A stretch of 64,000 nt of DNA, from positions 310,001-374,000 of the forward strand of contig NZ_BMBP01000002.1 of the NCBI RefSeq assembly GCF_014634745.1. Direction: 5' to 3'. The stretch is from Leuconostoc pseudomesenteroides KCTC 3652 (GTDB lineage Bacteria; Bacillota; Bacilli; Lactobacillales; Lactobacillaceae). Below the pieces are notes generated by a model. That model searched no databases, had not been told where the DNA came from, and saw only the letters and a list, made by a program, of their open reading frames with translations. Of this stretch, positions 25,912 through 34,965 are shown one piece after another. Position 1 is the first letter of the stretch; each line of letters starts with the position of its first letter. The position numbers and the translations under genes are program-made.

Positions 25912-28626
25912 TTAGTTGTCATTTTTCTTTTTGCTAACAATAGTGAGAATTCCAAGACTGGCAGCAAAAATTGCACTTACAAGGCTTCCAATTAAACCAT
26001 CAATGTTTTCACCAGTATCAGGTAATTGCTTGTTACCACTATTGTTATTTTTAGTGACTCTATAACTAACCTTGACTGTTGGTGAATCAGGTGTTTTTGA
26101 GTTTGAACTATTTGACCCTGAATCAGAAGATGGCGCTAAAACAGTTACGATAATTGTCTTAGAGACTGTATTGCCACTGGCGTCGGTATAACTGTAGGTG
26201 ATTTCATACTGACCAGCTTTATTAGTATCAACTGATCCCTTTACCGTAATATCCTTTAACTCAACTGGATTACCAGCTTGATCAGTGGCAGAAATAAAGT
26301 TATCACCAGCTGTCCACTTTGTGTTTGGCCCAGCAACTAACGTACTGTCTTTAGCGTCAATGCTTGCTTTTGAATCAACGACTGTCACCGTAATTGTCTT
26401 AGAGACTGTATTGCCACTCGCGTCAGTGTAGCTGTAGGTGACATCATACTGACCAGCTTTGGTTGGATCTGGTGCCCCTGTTACCTTAATATCCTTTAAC
26501 TCAACTGAATTACCAGCTTGATCAGTGGCAGAAACAAAATTATCTCCAGCTGTCCACTTTGTATTTGGTCCCGCTACTAACGTGCTATCTTTAGCATCAA
26601 TGCTTGCCTTTGAATCAACGACTGTCACCGTAATTGTCTTAGAGACTGTATTACCACTCGCGTCAGTGTAGCTGTAGGTGACATCATACTGACCAGCTTT
26701 GGTTGGATCTGGTGCCCCTGTTACCTTAATATCCTTTAGCTCAACTGGATTACCAGCTTGATCAGTGGCAGAAACAAAATTATCTCCAGCTGTCCACTTT
26801 GTGTTTGGTCCCGCTACTAAGGTGCTGTCTTTAGCGTCAATTCCTGATTTATTTTCTAAAACTGTAATTGTTCTTTGGAATGTTGCTATGTTACCAGACC
26901 CATCAACAACAGAATAGGAAATGACGTAACTGCCAGCTTTCAGGTTCTTACCATCTTGTGGATAACCATCATAGTTAGTGATTGTTATTTTATCAGTCAA
27001 TGAAGTGGTACCGGAAAAAGCATAAATATCTGTTAAAGGACTATAACTATCAGTTGCATATACAGTTTTATCTTGTCCTCTGAAGTACGGTAAGCTACTT
27101 CCTGCGTCAACATTTTGAAACATTGAGGTATTTTTAAAGTTTGTGAACCAGCCTGTTCTGAACTTAACGTTATTAACTGCATTAATATCAGACTCTGGTA
27201 CGTAAGCACGTAGAAATAGTGGTCCCCAACCGACGTCATTTAAGTAAGCTGATGCATCTACAAAAATTGATTTATCACTTACAGTCCATTTAACACGTGA
27301 ATCATTTGTGATATCAATATAGTTGCCATTATCTTCATAAAACAAATGATAGTTATCAAGATCAAAACTATCATCAGAAGTTATACCTAATTGTGCGCCA
27401 CCCTGACCACCAATAGTTGCTTGATAATTTACGATATAAGAAAAATACTTGGAACCATTTTTGTTCAAATCATTAGGGTTTCTTAATGTAACACTGTTAC
27501 CCATTTCAATTGGAGATGATTCATTTGCATAATTGGAATTATTAATATTAGTATTATTGTTATTACCTGAACCAGCATATCCAGGAACATTGTTTGGTGT
27601 GGGATTATATGGCAGTGGCTTGACATAAACAGACTGATCAAATACATGTGTTTCTGATACTGTATTGTTGAACGCAACACTTACTGAACCGGCAACGACA
27701 TTTGGATTAGTACTGTGTGTTCCAGAAGCTTGATCCCAATCATATCCCGGATCTTGAGTGTACATATTTAAAATAAAGTTATAGGTTCCAGGTGTTAAAT
27801 CAGTGTTAACGGTGATAGTCCCAGTCCCATTATTATTATCAACAAATGTAAAATTTTTGCCATCTTGATTTAAGTAATTAAACTTTAAAAATTTAGTCCA
27901 ATCAACACGTTGATCAGGTGAAATTGTGACAGTAAATGTTGACCCTTTTGGGATTATTTGTCCACTAGTACTAGTATTTTTTATACTGAAATTAAGAATA
28001 TAAGCTGCAGAAGTTGAATCCAATGGTGCTGATTCTGAACTCTGTGAATTTGAAGTTACCGTTACTGCGGTATAGCTTGATGCGTCTTCACTAAGTTTTG
28101 CTGTTCTAGCAACTTTTAGATTGTCAGACTTATTAGATGTACTAGTATTGTCAGAATCAGTACTTGTGTTAGAAGCAGTAACCGTCACCCTAATTGTTTT
28201 TGAAACTACTGTCCCATCCACATCGGTAAACTTATAGGTAATTGCATACTGACCAGCCTTGTTGGTGTCAACAGACCCTTCAACAGCTATATTCGTAAAT
28301 GAAACATCCTTACCTGTTTGATCAGTTGCCGAAACAAAGTTATCCTCTGCGGTCCATTTTGTGTTTGGACCAGCTACCAATGTTGTATCTTTAGCGTTAA
28401 TCTCTGCCTTATTAGTAGTTTTTGAATTCAAACTAGTTGTTGTTGATGCTTGTGTAGCTGTTGAACTTGCGTTAGATGCAGAACTTACATTAGAGGTTGC
28501 ATTACTGCTCGTATCAGCACTAACTGTTGTTGCTCCACCTAATAGCGTTGCTATAACAACTGAAGAATACACCCACATTTTACCTGATTTGTACATTTTA
28601 TAATGTTCTTTTTTGTTATTTAACAT
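25912..28626 (-). CDS. LPxTG-anchored adhesin with KxYKxGKxW signal and Ig-like repeats
   Basis: 904-residue surface protein. The N-terminus has the KxYKxGKxW signal motif (K10-W18, KMYKSGKMW), then a long signal and a Ser/Ala/Thr-rich region. The first Ig-like module (about 75-150) is followed by a beta-rich domain of about 400 residues, then four more Ig-like units. Three of these are almost identical 80-residue repeats starting IDAKDSTLVAGPNTKWT. LPDTG (868-872), a hydrophobic span and KKKNDN form the sortase signal. A GAGGAATAAG ribosome site precedes the ATG. It likely mediates adhesion or aggregation; the ligand is unknown. Confidence 0.93.
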   Translation of the reverse strand: MLNNKKEHYKMYKSGKMWVYSSVVIATLLGGATTVSADTSSNATSNVSSASNASSTATQASTTTSLNSKTTNKAEINAKDTTLVAGPNTKWTAEDNFVSATDQTGKDVSFTNIAVEGSVDTNKAGQYAITYKFTDVDGTVVSKTIRVTVTASNTSTDSDNTSTSNKSDNLKVARTAKLSEDASSYTAVTVTSNSQSSESAPLDSTSAAYILNFSIKNTSTSGQIIPKGSTFTVTISPDQRVDWTKFLKFNYLNQDGKNFTFVDNNNGTGTITVNTDLTPGTYNFILNMYTQDPGYDWDQASGTHSTNPNVVAGSVSVAFNNTVSETHVFDQSVYVKPLPYNPTPNNVPGYAGSGNNNNTNINNSNYANESSPIEMGNSVTLRNPNDLNKNGSKYFSYIVNYQATIGGQGGAQLGITSDDSFDLDNYHLFYEDNGNYIDITNDSRVKWTVSDKSIFVDASAYLNDVGWGPLFLRAYVPESDINAVNNVKFRTGWFTNFKNTSMFQNVDAGSSLPYFRGQDKTVYATDSYSPLTDIYAFSGTTSLTDKITITNYDGYPQDGKNLKAGSYVISYSVVDGSGNIATFQRTITVLENKSGIDAKDSTLVAGPNTKWTAGDNFVSATDQAGNPVELKDIKVTGAPDPTKAGQYDVTYSYTDASGNTVSKTITVTVVDSKASIDAKDSTLVAGPNTKWTAGDNFVSATDQAGNSVELKDIKVTGAPDPTKAGQYDVTYSYTDASGNTVSKTITVTVVDSKASIDAKDSTLVAGPNTKWTAGDNFISATDQAGNPVELKDITVKGSVDTNKAGQYEITYSYTDASGNTVSKTIIVTVLAPSSDSGSNSSNSKTPDSPTVKVSYRVTKNNNSGNKQLPDTGENIDGLIGSLVSAIFAASLGILTIVSKKKNDN
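26147..26866 (-). repeat. three tandem 240-base repeats in the adhesin gene
   Basis: Period 240 bases, seen for instance in ACTGTCACCGTAATTGTCTT at 26381 and 26621. The units encode Ig-like domains and differ by only a few bases, so copy number could vary between strains. Confidence 0.92.
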
Positions 28627-28665
28627 ATCTTATTCCTCTTCTTACCTCTCCTTACAAACCTGTAA

Positions 28666-28695
28666 CAGTGTATTTTTCAAGTTACAAATACACTG
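28666..28695 (-). other. hairpin in the 5' untranslated region of the adhesin gene
   Basis: The stem CAGTGTATTT / AAATACACTG lies about 40 bases before the adhesin start codon. No T run follows, so it may affect mRNA stability or translation rather than termination. Confidence 0.55.
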
Positions 28696-28771
28696 CCTTT
28701 TTCGGTACCGTTCGAGTTAGACAAAATGAATAACACCTTCTATTTATTGCATATATTGACACATTACTTTT

Positions 28772-28819
28772 ATTATATTCCAATCAAATTACAAATGTTA
28801 TTTTTTCCGACATGTCGGA
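28772..28819 (-). promoter_or_regulatory. adhesin promoter with upstream operator-like palindrome
   Basis: Minus-strand TATAAT at 28772-28777 lacks a good -35. Directly upstream of the -35 position lies the perfect 14-base palindrome TCCGACATGTCGGA (28806-28819), a typical place for an activator site. The 5' leader would be about 135 bases. Confidence 0.55.
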
Positions 28820-29573
28820 TTTTTATATCATAATAATTTGGTCGTCTTTAATCATAGATATAGAATAGAATAGCAACTTATTATATTAACTTTTTGAATA
28901 CAACTAGGAAAAAACGAGACTGATTGTTTTAGTTTCAAAACTACAATAATACCAATACCTCCATTAATGATTCAAGCAAATGCAAGTTAAGCAGGACAAC
29001 AAAATTTTTAAAAAATCATATTTTCAGGAATCTCTGTAGGCCTTTCATGCCATTTCAGTAGTTCAAAGCCAACTGATTTTGCCTTCTCTGGAAAATCTAT
29101 ACTTGTCCCTGATGCTATTTCTACTGATATATTTTTTAATCTTTTGCAAATAAAAAAGGCTTAGGGAGCATTATTCGATAAATAATTATCTTCTAGATCA
29201 TACCTTCACCTCAACTGACTACAACACGCCCTAGAATATCAAATTCTATAATAATGAGGATCATAATTGGGATTACTGCTATCACTCGTCGGACTAACTT
29301 TTTTTCTAAAAAATTATCATGCATTTCCTTTATTCTATCTGCAAAATTCTTAACAATTATTCATAATCACTTGTCAGTGGTTAAAGCAACTTAATATATA
29401 GAAAATGAATATTGCCTAACTATTTTTTAAAGTCTATAACAAAAAACGTTCTAAATTTTTTGATTGATACTCAATGCGATGTACCCAACCTATTTAGCAA
29501 ATGATTCTTGTAATTAATTTTCATACATTTTGATTACAAGTTATACAAAATTTAAACTATATTTGTGATGTCT
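28820..29573. other. gene-free A+T-rich stretch with an rmlD remnant
   Basis: Apart from the rmlD-like remnant at about 29030-29105 I see no coding sequence, RNA gene or repeat here. Composition and broken frames suggest decayed DNA. Confidence 0.5.
29030..29105 (-). pseudogene. fragment resembling the rmlD 3' end
   Basis: Minus-strand translation contains EKAKSVGFELLKWHERP. The C-terminus of the intact RmlD here reads LEKAKSTGFEIPSWREAL, an in-register match. The rest of the gene is absent. The similarity is short, so this is a moderate call. Confidence 0.45.
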
Positions 29574-29606
29574 CCAAAAAAACCCGCAAGTATCACACTT
29601 GCGAGC
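29574..29606 (-). terminator. terminator of the amidase/lysin genes
   Basis: Minus-strand stem TCGCAAGTG / ACTTGCGGG is followed by T7, 10 bases after the lysin stop. The same hairpin recurs at 44309 and, degraded, at 40317. Confidence 0.85.
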
Positions 29607-29616
29607 TTCCAATACT

Positions 29617-30489
29617 TTACATATTATATGCAAAGTCACTATCGTACCAAATCGTCCCGTATCCTGAATAATTGATTCCTACTGTGGCACTGTTATCTTG
29701 GTAATAATCAATTGTACCCCGATCCCAACCAGCATCAAATCTGACTTTGGCTCCAACTTGCACATTCCCGTTATCGCCATTATCGACACGATGCATGATT
29801 GCCAGTGGCAAGCCATTTTTAGTCCAATCGAACTGCTCACGCTTGCCACCCACTGTCCGGTAATCGGCAATTTGCCATAAACCATTAATATTCTTGACTG
29901 CATCAACGTTAAAGGTTGTATTCGTAAAGGCAAATTCGCCCCCTATCGCTCGGAATTTGTCGTTGTATGTTTTTGGGTTGACTGGCGGCTGTGGATTCAC
30001 TGGCGTTGGATTACTTTTCCCTGTGCTGTGGAAAAAATGATACTCTGGTTTGTTATCCAGCGCCCAGTAACTATTGTGATTGGTCGGCACAACTGCCTCA
30101 TTCTTCTTGCCAGCCGTGTACCAAGAAGAATGAATAATCGTATCACCATCATCCATGAACAATCCAGTATGAGAAATACCACCGGCGCCAGCGCCATAAT
30201 TATCACCCCAGATGAAAACATCTCCTTTTGACACATGATTGCCATCAACTTCAACCCAACCGGCGTTCGTTAAATCTTGTTTGAGTGTCCCTGTGTAATG
30301 TGAACGCTTCAAGTACGAATTATCCCATGCACCTGCTTTGTTTAAAACATAATAGACGAAAGCTGAACAATCAAAATAAGTTGTCCCATCAGCTTGTTTG
30401 CCATCACGTAGATCCCACTGCATGGAATAAGTGGCCCGGTGTTGCCATGATAACGCTTCATTAACTGCTGTCTCTTTGTTGTACGTCAT
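29617..30489 (-). CDS. phage-type peptidoglycan amidase/endopeptidase with C-terminal binding domain
   Basis: 290 residues without a signal peptide. The catalytic domain (1-155) is of the NlpC/P60-like Amidase_5 group (phage peptidoglycan hydrolases). TTYFDCSAFVYYVL gives C41, GISHTGLF gives H107, and VSKGDVFIWG lies between them. A Pro/Asn linker (158-174) leads to a binding domain of about 110 residues ending GTIWYDSDFAYNM. The ATG at 30489 follows AGAGGAAAG; the upstream frame to 30543 has no ribosome site. Lacking an export signal, it should act only after lysis or through a holin-like route. A near-identical C-terminal copy lies at 44316-44609. Confidence 0.88.
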   Translation of the reverse strand: MTYNKETAVNEALSWQHRATYSMQWDLRDGKQADGTTYFDCSAFVYYVLNKAGAWDNSYLKRSHYTGTLKQDLTNAGWVEVDGNHVSKGDVFIWGDNYGAGAGGISHTGLFMDDGDTIIHSSWYTAGKKNEAVVPTNHNSYWALDNKPEYHFFHSTGKSNPTPVNPQPPVNPKTYNDKFRAIGGEFAFTNTTFNVDAVKNINGLWQIADYRTVGGKREQFDWTKNGLPLAIMHRVDNGDNGNVQVGAKVRFDAGWDRGTIDYYQDNSATVGINYSGYGTIWYDSDFAYNM

Positions 30490-30588
30490 AGTCTTTCCTC
30501 TTATTTTTTTGAATGGGATTAATAGCCTATCTGTTAACCACATTTTATATTAAAGATATGCCTATTTTGTGATCATTCAGAGATTAAA

Positions 30589-31050
30589 TCACATTGCTTT
30601 AAAAAAATGATATTCTGGTTTATTGGCCAGTTCCCAATAGCTAGCATAATTTGTCATGGTCACTGCTTCATTGTGCTGTCCAGCTGTGTACCAAGAGGAA
30701 TGAATAATTTTTTTACCATTATTCACAAACAAACCGGTATGCGCACCATCACTAATGCCATAATCATCACCCCAAATAAAGACGTCCCCTTTTGACACAT
30801 GTTGACTATCTACTTCAACCCAGCCAGCCTTTAACAAGTCATATTGGAGAGTACCAATGTTATGCTCACGTTGCAAATAAGTGTTGTGCCATGCTCCAGC
30901 CTTGGCTAACACATAATAAATAAATGACGCACAATTGAAATACGTTGTCCCATCGACCTCAACACCGTCGCGTAAATCAAGTTGCATAGAGTAAGTAGCC
31001 TGATGTTGCCACGAAAGTGCCTCAGTTACTGCAATGTCTTTGTTATACAT
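30589..31050 (-). CDS. stand-alone Amidase_5-like domain protein, paralogue of the downstream lysin
   Basis: 153 residues, catalytic domain only, no signal peptide and no binding domain. It aligns through its length with residues 1-155 of the downstream lysin (ALSWQHQATYSMQLDLRDG). The putative Cys (C40) and His (H104, DGAHTGLF) are kept. However, the DCSAF motif reads NCASF, so the conserved Asp before the Cys is Asn. The ribosome site is odd: AGAGGG abuts the ATG, and GGGGGAG lies 15 bases up. It may be a weaker enzyme, a regulator or an immunity-like partner. Confidence 0.8.
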   Translation of the reverse strand: MYNKDIAVTEALSWQHQATYSMQLDLRDGVEVDGTTYFNCASFIYYVLAKAGAWHNTYLQREHNIGTLQYDLLKAGWVEVDSQHVSKGDVFIWGDDYGISDGAHTGLFVNNGKKIIHSSWYTAGQHNEAVTMTNYASYWELANKPEYHFFKAM

Positions 31051-31074
31051 CCCTCTTTAACTAATCTCCCCCTC

Positions 31075-33426
31075 TTAAGGTTGTTTGCTACCAGCACTTT
31101 CAACAACTGTCGAATCTGTCGCCAAAGATTCAGAATTAACATTTTGATTAGAACTAGTTGTAGTCGCACTTTCCGACTCAGGTTTAACAATGGAATCAGC
31201 ACTAGTTGTAGCCACATTGACCTGCTTTACTGGTGCAACACTGCTAACGTCAGACACAGGGTTACCCAACATAACATCTTTTATTTTGTTAACAAAGTCA
31301 ATAATGGAACCTGAATACGTCGTGTATTGTGATTCATTTCCCTTAACAGCAATAGATGTGCTGTTATCTTCAGGGACAACTTGCAAATAATAACCAATAA
31401 TTTGTGGTTCAGCAAATCGCACAGTTACTGACTCACTGTCGGATTGAACAGATGATTTTTCGCTTGACGAAGATGATGAACTACCGCTGGAAGAATGAAA
31501 TCCAAAGAAGCCACCGCCTCGTGAAACATGTTCTTCAATCGCTGATGCTATAACATTGGAGTCACTCTTTGATTTGTCAACACGAATAGTAACATCTTTA
31601 GCGATAACAAAAGCAACAGGATACGCTGGAAATATCCAGTCTTTTAAGTTTTGAACCACTTCTGATTCACTATCTGGCAGATTTGTTTGGATTACGCTAG
31701 TACCTTCCGAGATTTTGGTCTCGCTAGTTTTAAACATATCAGCCGTCAAAGCAAATACACCCGGATTGAACCAATTGCGCGTCATGCTCACTTTCGTCAC
31801 TGCCATACCAATGGCAACTGACGCGCTTGAACTTTTAAGGGAGCTCGCCATGATAGATTGAGTCGTTTCGTGCCCGCTACTGCCACCGAAGAGCCAAAAA
31901 CCACCATTACTTTTTGTAGCTGTGCCCGTACTTTGTTGTGATTCTTCCGACTCTATATCTGATGCCTTGGTGTTAATTAGCAACTCAGTATATCCGTTGT
32001 CGATGATATTAGGCATGACATCAACCTTTTCACCTTCGGGTAACTTGAATTGAACAGCCATAGACAATTTTTGATTCACTGAATCAAGTTGATCCTGAAT
32101 GCTCTCAAATTGAGAACTCAATTCGCGCACTAACGGCATAATTTGTGTGCCTAACTCGGTCGACTTATATGTCATTGCCGCTTGCAAATAATCTGTGGTG
32201 GCTTGATCCATCGCTGATTGCGATTGAAGAATATTGTCTTGATTTGTTTTAAAACTGTTAAGCACACTGTTGATAATATCCTGTTTATTCTCTCCTGGGT
32301 CTAATGCTTTATCATTATCCTCAGCAGTTTTTTGAAGCACACCTTCTCGTTGTACTTGTTTTCCCTCATCAGTAATCGCACTCACCACGGTAGCTAACTG
32401 ATTAAATAGTGAGGCTGCCGCGCCAGTATAAGTATTACCCTTAATATCGAATTGCTTGTAATAGCTAACTTTCTGTTGCTTATAGGCTTCCTTCAGCTTC
32501 TTCAACTCTGCTTGATTTGGCACCACAGCCATCAAATTCTCAAAGCGTGCTATCAAATTTCTTTTTTGGCGGGTCAAAACGCCGATTTTTTGCGTCAAAG
32601 CTTCTTCAGACTCAAGCAAATCTGTATATTGAAATGATGATGACAGCTTGGTATGCCAGTCTTCTGGATAAAATGTGACCGGATAAACTGTTCCACCATC
32701 TGGATTGATCTTTTCAGCATTAGCTAAACGGGTTCGAGCCTCGTGAATTTCTGCGCCCGATCCTGAATCTAAGATACCTTGAATGATACGCATATCGTTA
32801 ATTGAAAAAATAGATAAAATTTTTCCCTGCTTTTCTTCAATGCCAGCTAAAAATGGCTCTGCATTATCTTGATACCAAATCGAAAATTCTTCTTGGTATT
32901 TAGCTTCATTTTGAGCAACTGCTTCTGGCGAAAGATTCTCTGAAGGATTAAAATACTGCTCTCTGATGGCCTTTCGAATCCCTGTTTGTTTCAATCCCCA
33001 TTTTTGTTTTTCCTCGACCCATTCATCATATAATCGATAAAAAACTTGCTGGAGTGTACTCTTTTCTTCACCGTCGCCAAAATTATAAGTGTAAGGTGTG
33101 ACAAGAATTTTTCGCAAATGAATTTTTGCCTGCATAATTTCCAAATTCATGCGCGGTGATAACATATCAAGGGCCGTTTTATATTGGGTGGTTAATAATC
33201 GCCCATTATCCGCCCCTGTCACTTGCACTGGATCAAACAATTTATTGGCAAGACGGCTTTCATTAGCGACCACTCGAAGTGGCTTATCTTGCTTGACATC
33301 ATATTTAAAGCTTTCTTCCGAAATCACTGTTCCTGGAATTGTCATGCATAAAAATTGATTAGGATTGTCACCGCCGATAACTGTGTTTAGCTTGCTATAT
33401 AGTTCTGTTACGAATGAGCCTGACAT
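31075..33426 (-). CDS. unrecognised 783-residue protein of the Hint/amidase locus
   Basis: I do not recognise this family. There is no signal peptide or membrane span. The N-terminus, with FLCMTIPGTVIS and DMLSPRMNLEIMQAKIHLRK, looks globular. Residues about 280-470 are rich in charged heptad-like helices, probably coiled coil. A later segment holds VAIGMAVTKVSMTRNWFNPGVFALTADMF, and a Ser run (SSSGSSSSSSSEKSS) follows FFGFH. The last 70 residues are low-complexity Ser/Thr/Val. AAAGGAG precedes the ATG. It lies between the 304-residue gene and the small amidase on one transcript. A structural or effector subunit is possible. Confidence 0.75.
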   Translation of the reverse strand: MSGSFVTELYSKLNTVIGGDNPNQFLCMTIPGTVISEESFKYDVKQDKPLRVVANESRLANKLFDPVQVTGADNGRLLTTQYKTALDMLSPRMNLEIMQAKIHLRKILVTPYTYNFGDGEEKSTLQQVFYRLYDEWVEEKQKWGLKQTGIRKAIREQYFNPSENLSPEAVAQNEAKYQEEFSIWYQDNAEPFLAGIEEKQGKILSIFSINDMRIIQGILDSGSGAEIHEARTRLANAEKINPDGGTVYPVTFYPEDWHTKLSSSFQYTDLLESEEALTQKIGVLTRQKRNLIARFENLMAVVPNQAELKKLKEAYKQQKVSYYKQFDIKGNTYTGAAASLFNQLATVVSAITDEGKQVQREGVLQKTAEDNDKALDPGENKQDIINSVLNSFKTNQDNILQSQSAMDQATTDYLQAAMTYKSTELGTQIMPLVRELSSQFESIQDQLDSVNQKLSMAVQFKLPEGEKVDVMPNIIDNGYTELLINTKASDIESEESQQSTGTATKSNGGFWLFGGSSGHETTQSIMASSLKSSSASVAIGMAVTKVSMTRNWFNPGVFALTADMFKTSETKISEGTSVIQTNLPDSESEVVQNLKDWIFPAYPVAFVIAKDVTIRVDKSKSDSNVIASAIEEHVSRGGGFFGFHSSSGSSSSSSSEKSSVQSDSESVTVRFAEPQIIGYYLQVVPEDNSTSIAVKGNESQYTTYSGSIIDFVNKIKDVMLGNPVSDVSSVAPVKQVNVATTSADSIVKPESESATTTSSNQNVNSESLATDSTVVESAGSKQP

Positions 33427-33459
33427 GATTTTTCTCCTTTGGTTTTTAGTCTCTATTAA

Positions 33460-34374
33460 TTAATATCTCAGTTCATAGCTTTGCGATAGTCTATCGTAAG
33501 CATAAATTGGTACTTCACAGGGAATTACTGTCGTATTCACGCGAGCAAACGGGTTAGATGACGAACACACCGTCATGACGACTTCATCTTCATTTACGTA
33601 AATACCCGTATAAAGATACGTGACAGGCTGCACAAATTTTTCATGAATTTGGAATGCCCACATAATTTGTTCACAGTCAACTGGATGCGTTAATTCACAA
33701 TGCAAATCATCCGTGATAGTTGGTCGCTCACTCTCGCTTGGTACATCCCAAATCATAAATTCGTCGCTATTGATATAACAACTTTCTTTTGAAAACCTCC
33801 AAGACCTTGGGTCAACAGCAGCACCAATACTTTGATTCCAACTCGCATCCCCCATTTTCAAATTAGTAGGCATTGAACATAGCACATCTAATAAGTCAAC
33901 TGATGAGTCATGACAATACTCTTCAATGCTATCCAGATCCTCTTTTGAACGTCCACGACTTGATGAAAATAGACTTGTATAATCTTGTGCGGCCGCCATC
34001 AAGTTGTTAGCAATACGCTGAGATTCATCTCTGAAATTTTCGACTATCTGTAAATATCTTCCGTTATCTCTATATTCCGTGCCTAACTGGTCTATAAGCT
34101 GCCATGTAATTTCTGCATCCTGTTGATACATTGACAAACATATCGAATTGACAAAACATTGCAATGATCTACTCCACTCCTCCAAGTCACGTTCATTGGT
34201 GGGCAGTTGTTCAACTAAATTAGTCATGACATTATTCATATACGCCCAACTAAATATATGACAAATATTTTCTTCAAGTTCTTCAAATGTCTCACTTGCT
34301 TCGAAAAGGTAAGACGGCTCTGGTTCTGAAAATAATGCTATTACTTCTGATCGAATTCTTGGTCGAAAAAACAT
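33460..34374 (-). CDS. unrecognised 304-residue cytosolic protein of the Hint/amidase locus
   Basis: No family recognised. It is acidic and helical in the first two thirds (EELEENICHIFSWAYMNNVM, DLEEWSRSLQCFVNSICLSMY), then has a beta-rich end with CELTHPVDCEQIMWAFQIHEKF and VYLYTG-like strands. There is no signal peptide. AGAGG is 8 bases before the ATG at 34374; a TTG two codons upstream is less likely. It is the first gene after the inverted-repeat terminator, so it probably starts a second transcript with the 783-residue gene 33 bases downstream. Chaperone or adaptor roles are conceivable but unsupported. Confidence 0.72.
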   Translation of the reverse strand: MFFRPRIRSEVIALFSEPEPSYLFEASETFEELEENICHIFSWAYMNNVMTNLVEQLPTNERDLEEWSRSLQCFVNSICLSMYQQDAEITWQLIDQLGTEYRDNGRYLQIVENFRDESQRIANNLMAAAQDYTSLFSSSRGRSKEDLDSIEEYCHDSSVDLLDVLCSMPTNLKMGDASWNQSIGAAVDPRSWRFSKESCYINSDEFMIWDVPSESERPTITDDLHCELTHPVDCEQIMWAFQIHEKFVQPVTYLYTGIYVNEDEVVMTVCSSSNPFARVNTTVIPCEVPIYAYDRLSQSYELRY

Positions 34375-34569
34375 AATCAATACCTCTTAATTTTTTATTT
34401 ATAATCATTCAGGTGGCCACCAGCTGACTATATACGAACTATAACATTTTTTTTTTCTCAGACCGCAAGCTAAAATCAATTATTTTCATATTTTATTCAA
34501 TAATTGTTCACTATATGTTCTAATTTGAACTTTTTAAACATAAAAACAACAAAAACGTTATTGATAACA

Positions 34570-34612
34570 AAAAAACCGATTTTAGACTATAAAATCTAAA
34601 ATCGTTTTTTGT
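34570..34612. terminator. inverted-repeat terminator between the two halves of the Hint locus
   Basis: Stem CGATTTTAGA / TCTAAAATCG is flanked by A7 on the left and T6 on the right. Outer bases GATAACA / TGTTATC extend the symmetry. It can end the transcript of the 1117-residue gene and would also work on the plus strand. Confidence 0.82.
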
Positions 34613-34965
34613 TATCGTTTCTTGGTTTTAACATTAAGGCAATACATTCCCTGCTGCCAAATATATATCGTACCAGTCAATATAAAGCTAAAACATTTCA
34701 ACTTACCAACTCAAAACTTTGTTTAAACGCCTCAAAAGAATCTAGAAGCAACATCTGCATTCAAAATAACGCCTGTTATTCTTCCTTGTTTCTCAATTTA
34801 GACAGGTAGTTACTTACAACTTAAATTATCAATATAATAAAAAAGGAATAATCAACCCTTTCGTTGGCAATCGTTGTATTTGGATGAAAAAGCACGTCCG
34901 GTCCTAAGTAGGATATTTCTTTGTACTACAAATTATCACACTTGATGCACAACAATCTCATTCAA
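34613..34965. other. intergenic stretch with Rgg remnant
   Basis: The only recognisable content is the Rgg remnant at 34705-34775. The remainder has no open frame that resembles a protein, and no repeat. Confidence 0.55.
34705..34775 (-). pseudogene. remnant of an Rgg-like regulator gene (C-terminus)
   Basis: Minus-strand translation gives MLLLDSFEAFKQSFE preceded by an in-frame stop. The intact regulator at 23958 ends MLFLDSFEAFKQSFD. DNA similarity is clear around TTTGTTTAAACGCCTC / TTTGTTTGAAAGCCTC. Only the last part of the gene survives. Confidence 0.75.

Noticed and set aside
29617-31050. Prophage remnant call for the two amidases
   Set aside because: No integrase, holin, tail or capsid gene is seen nearby, so phage-type enzyme is supported but prophage is not.
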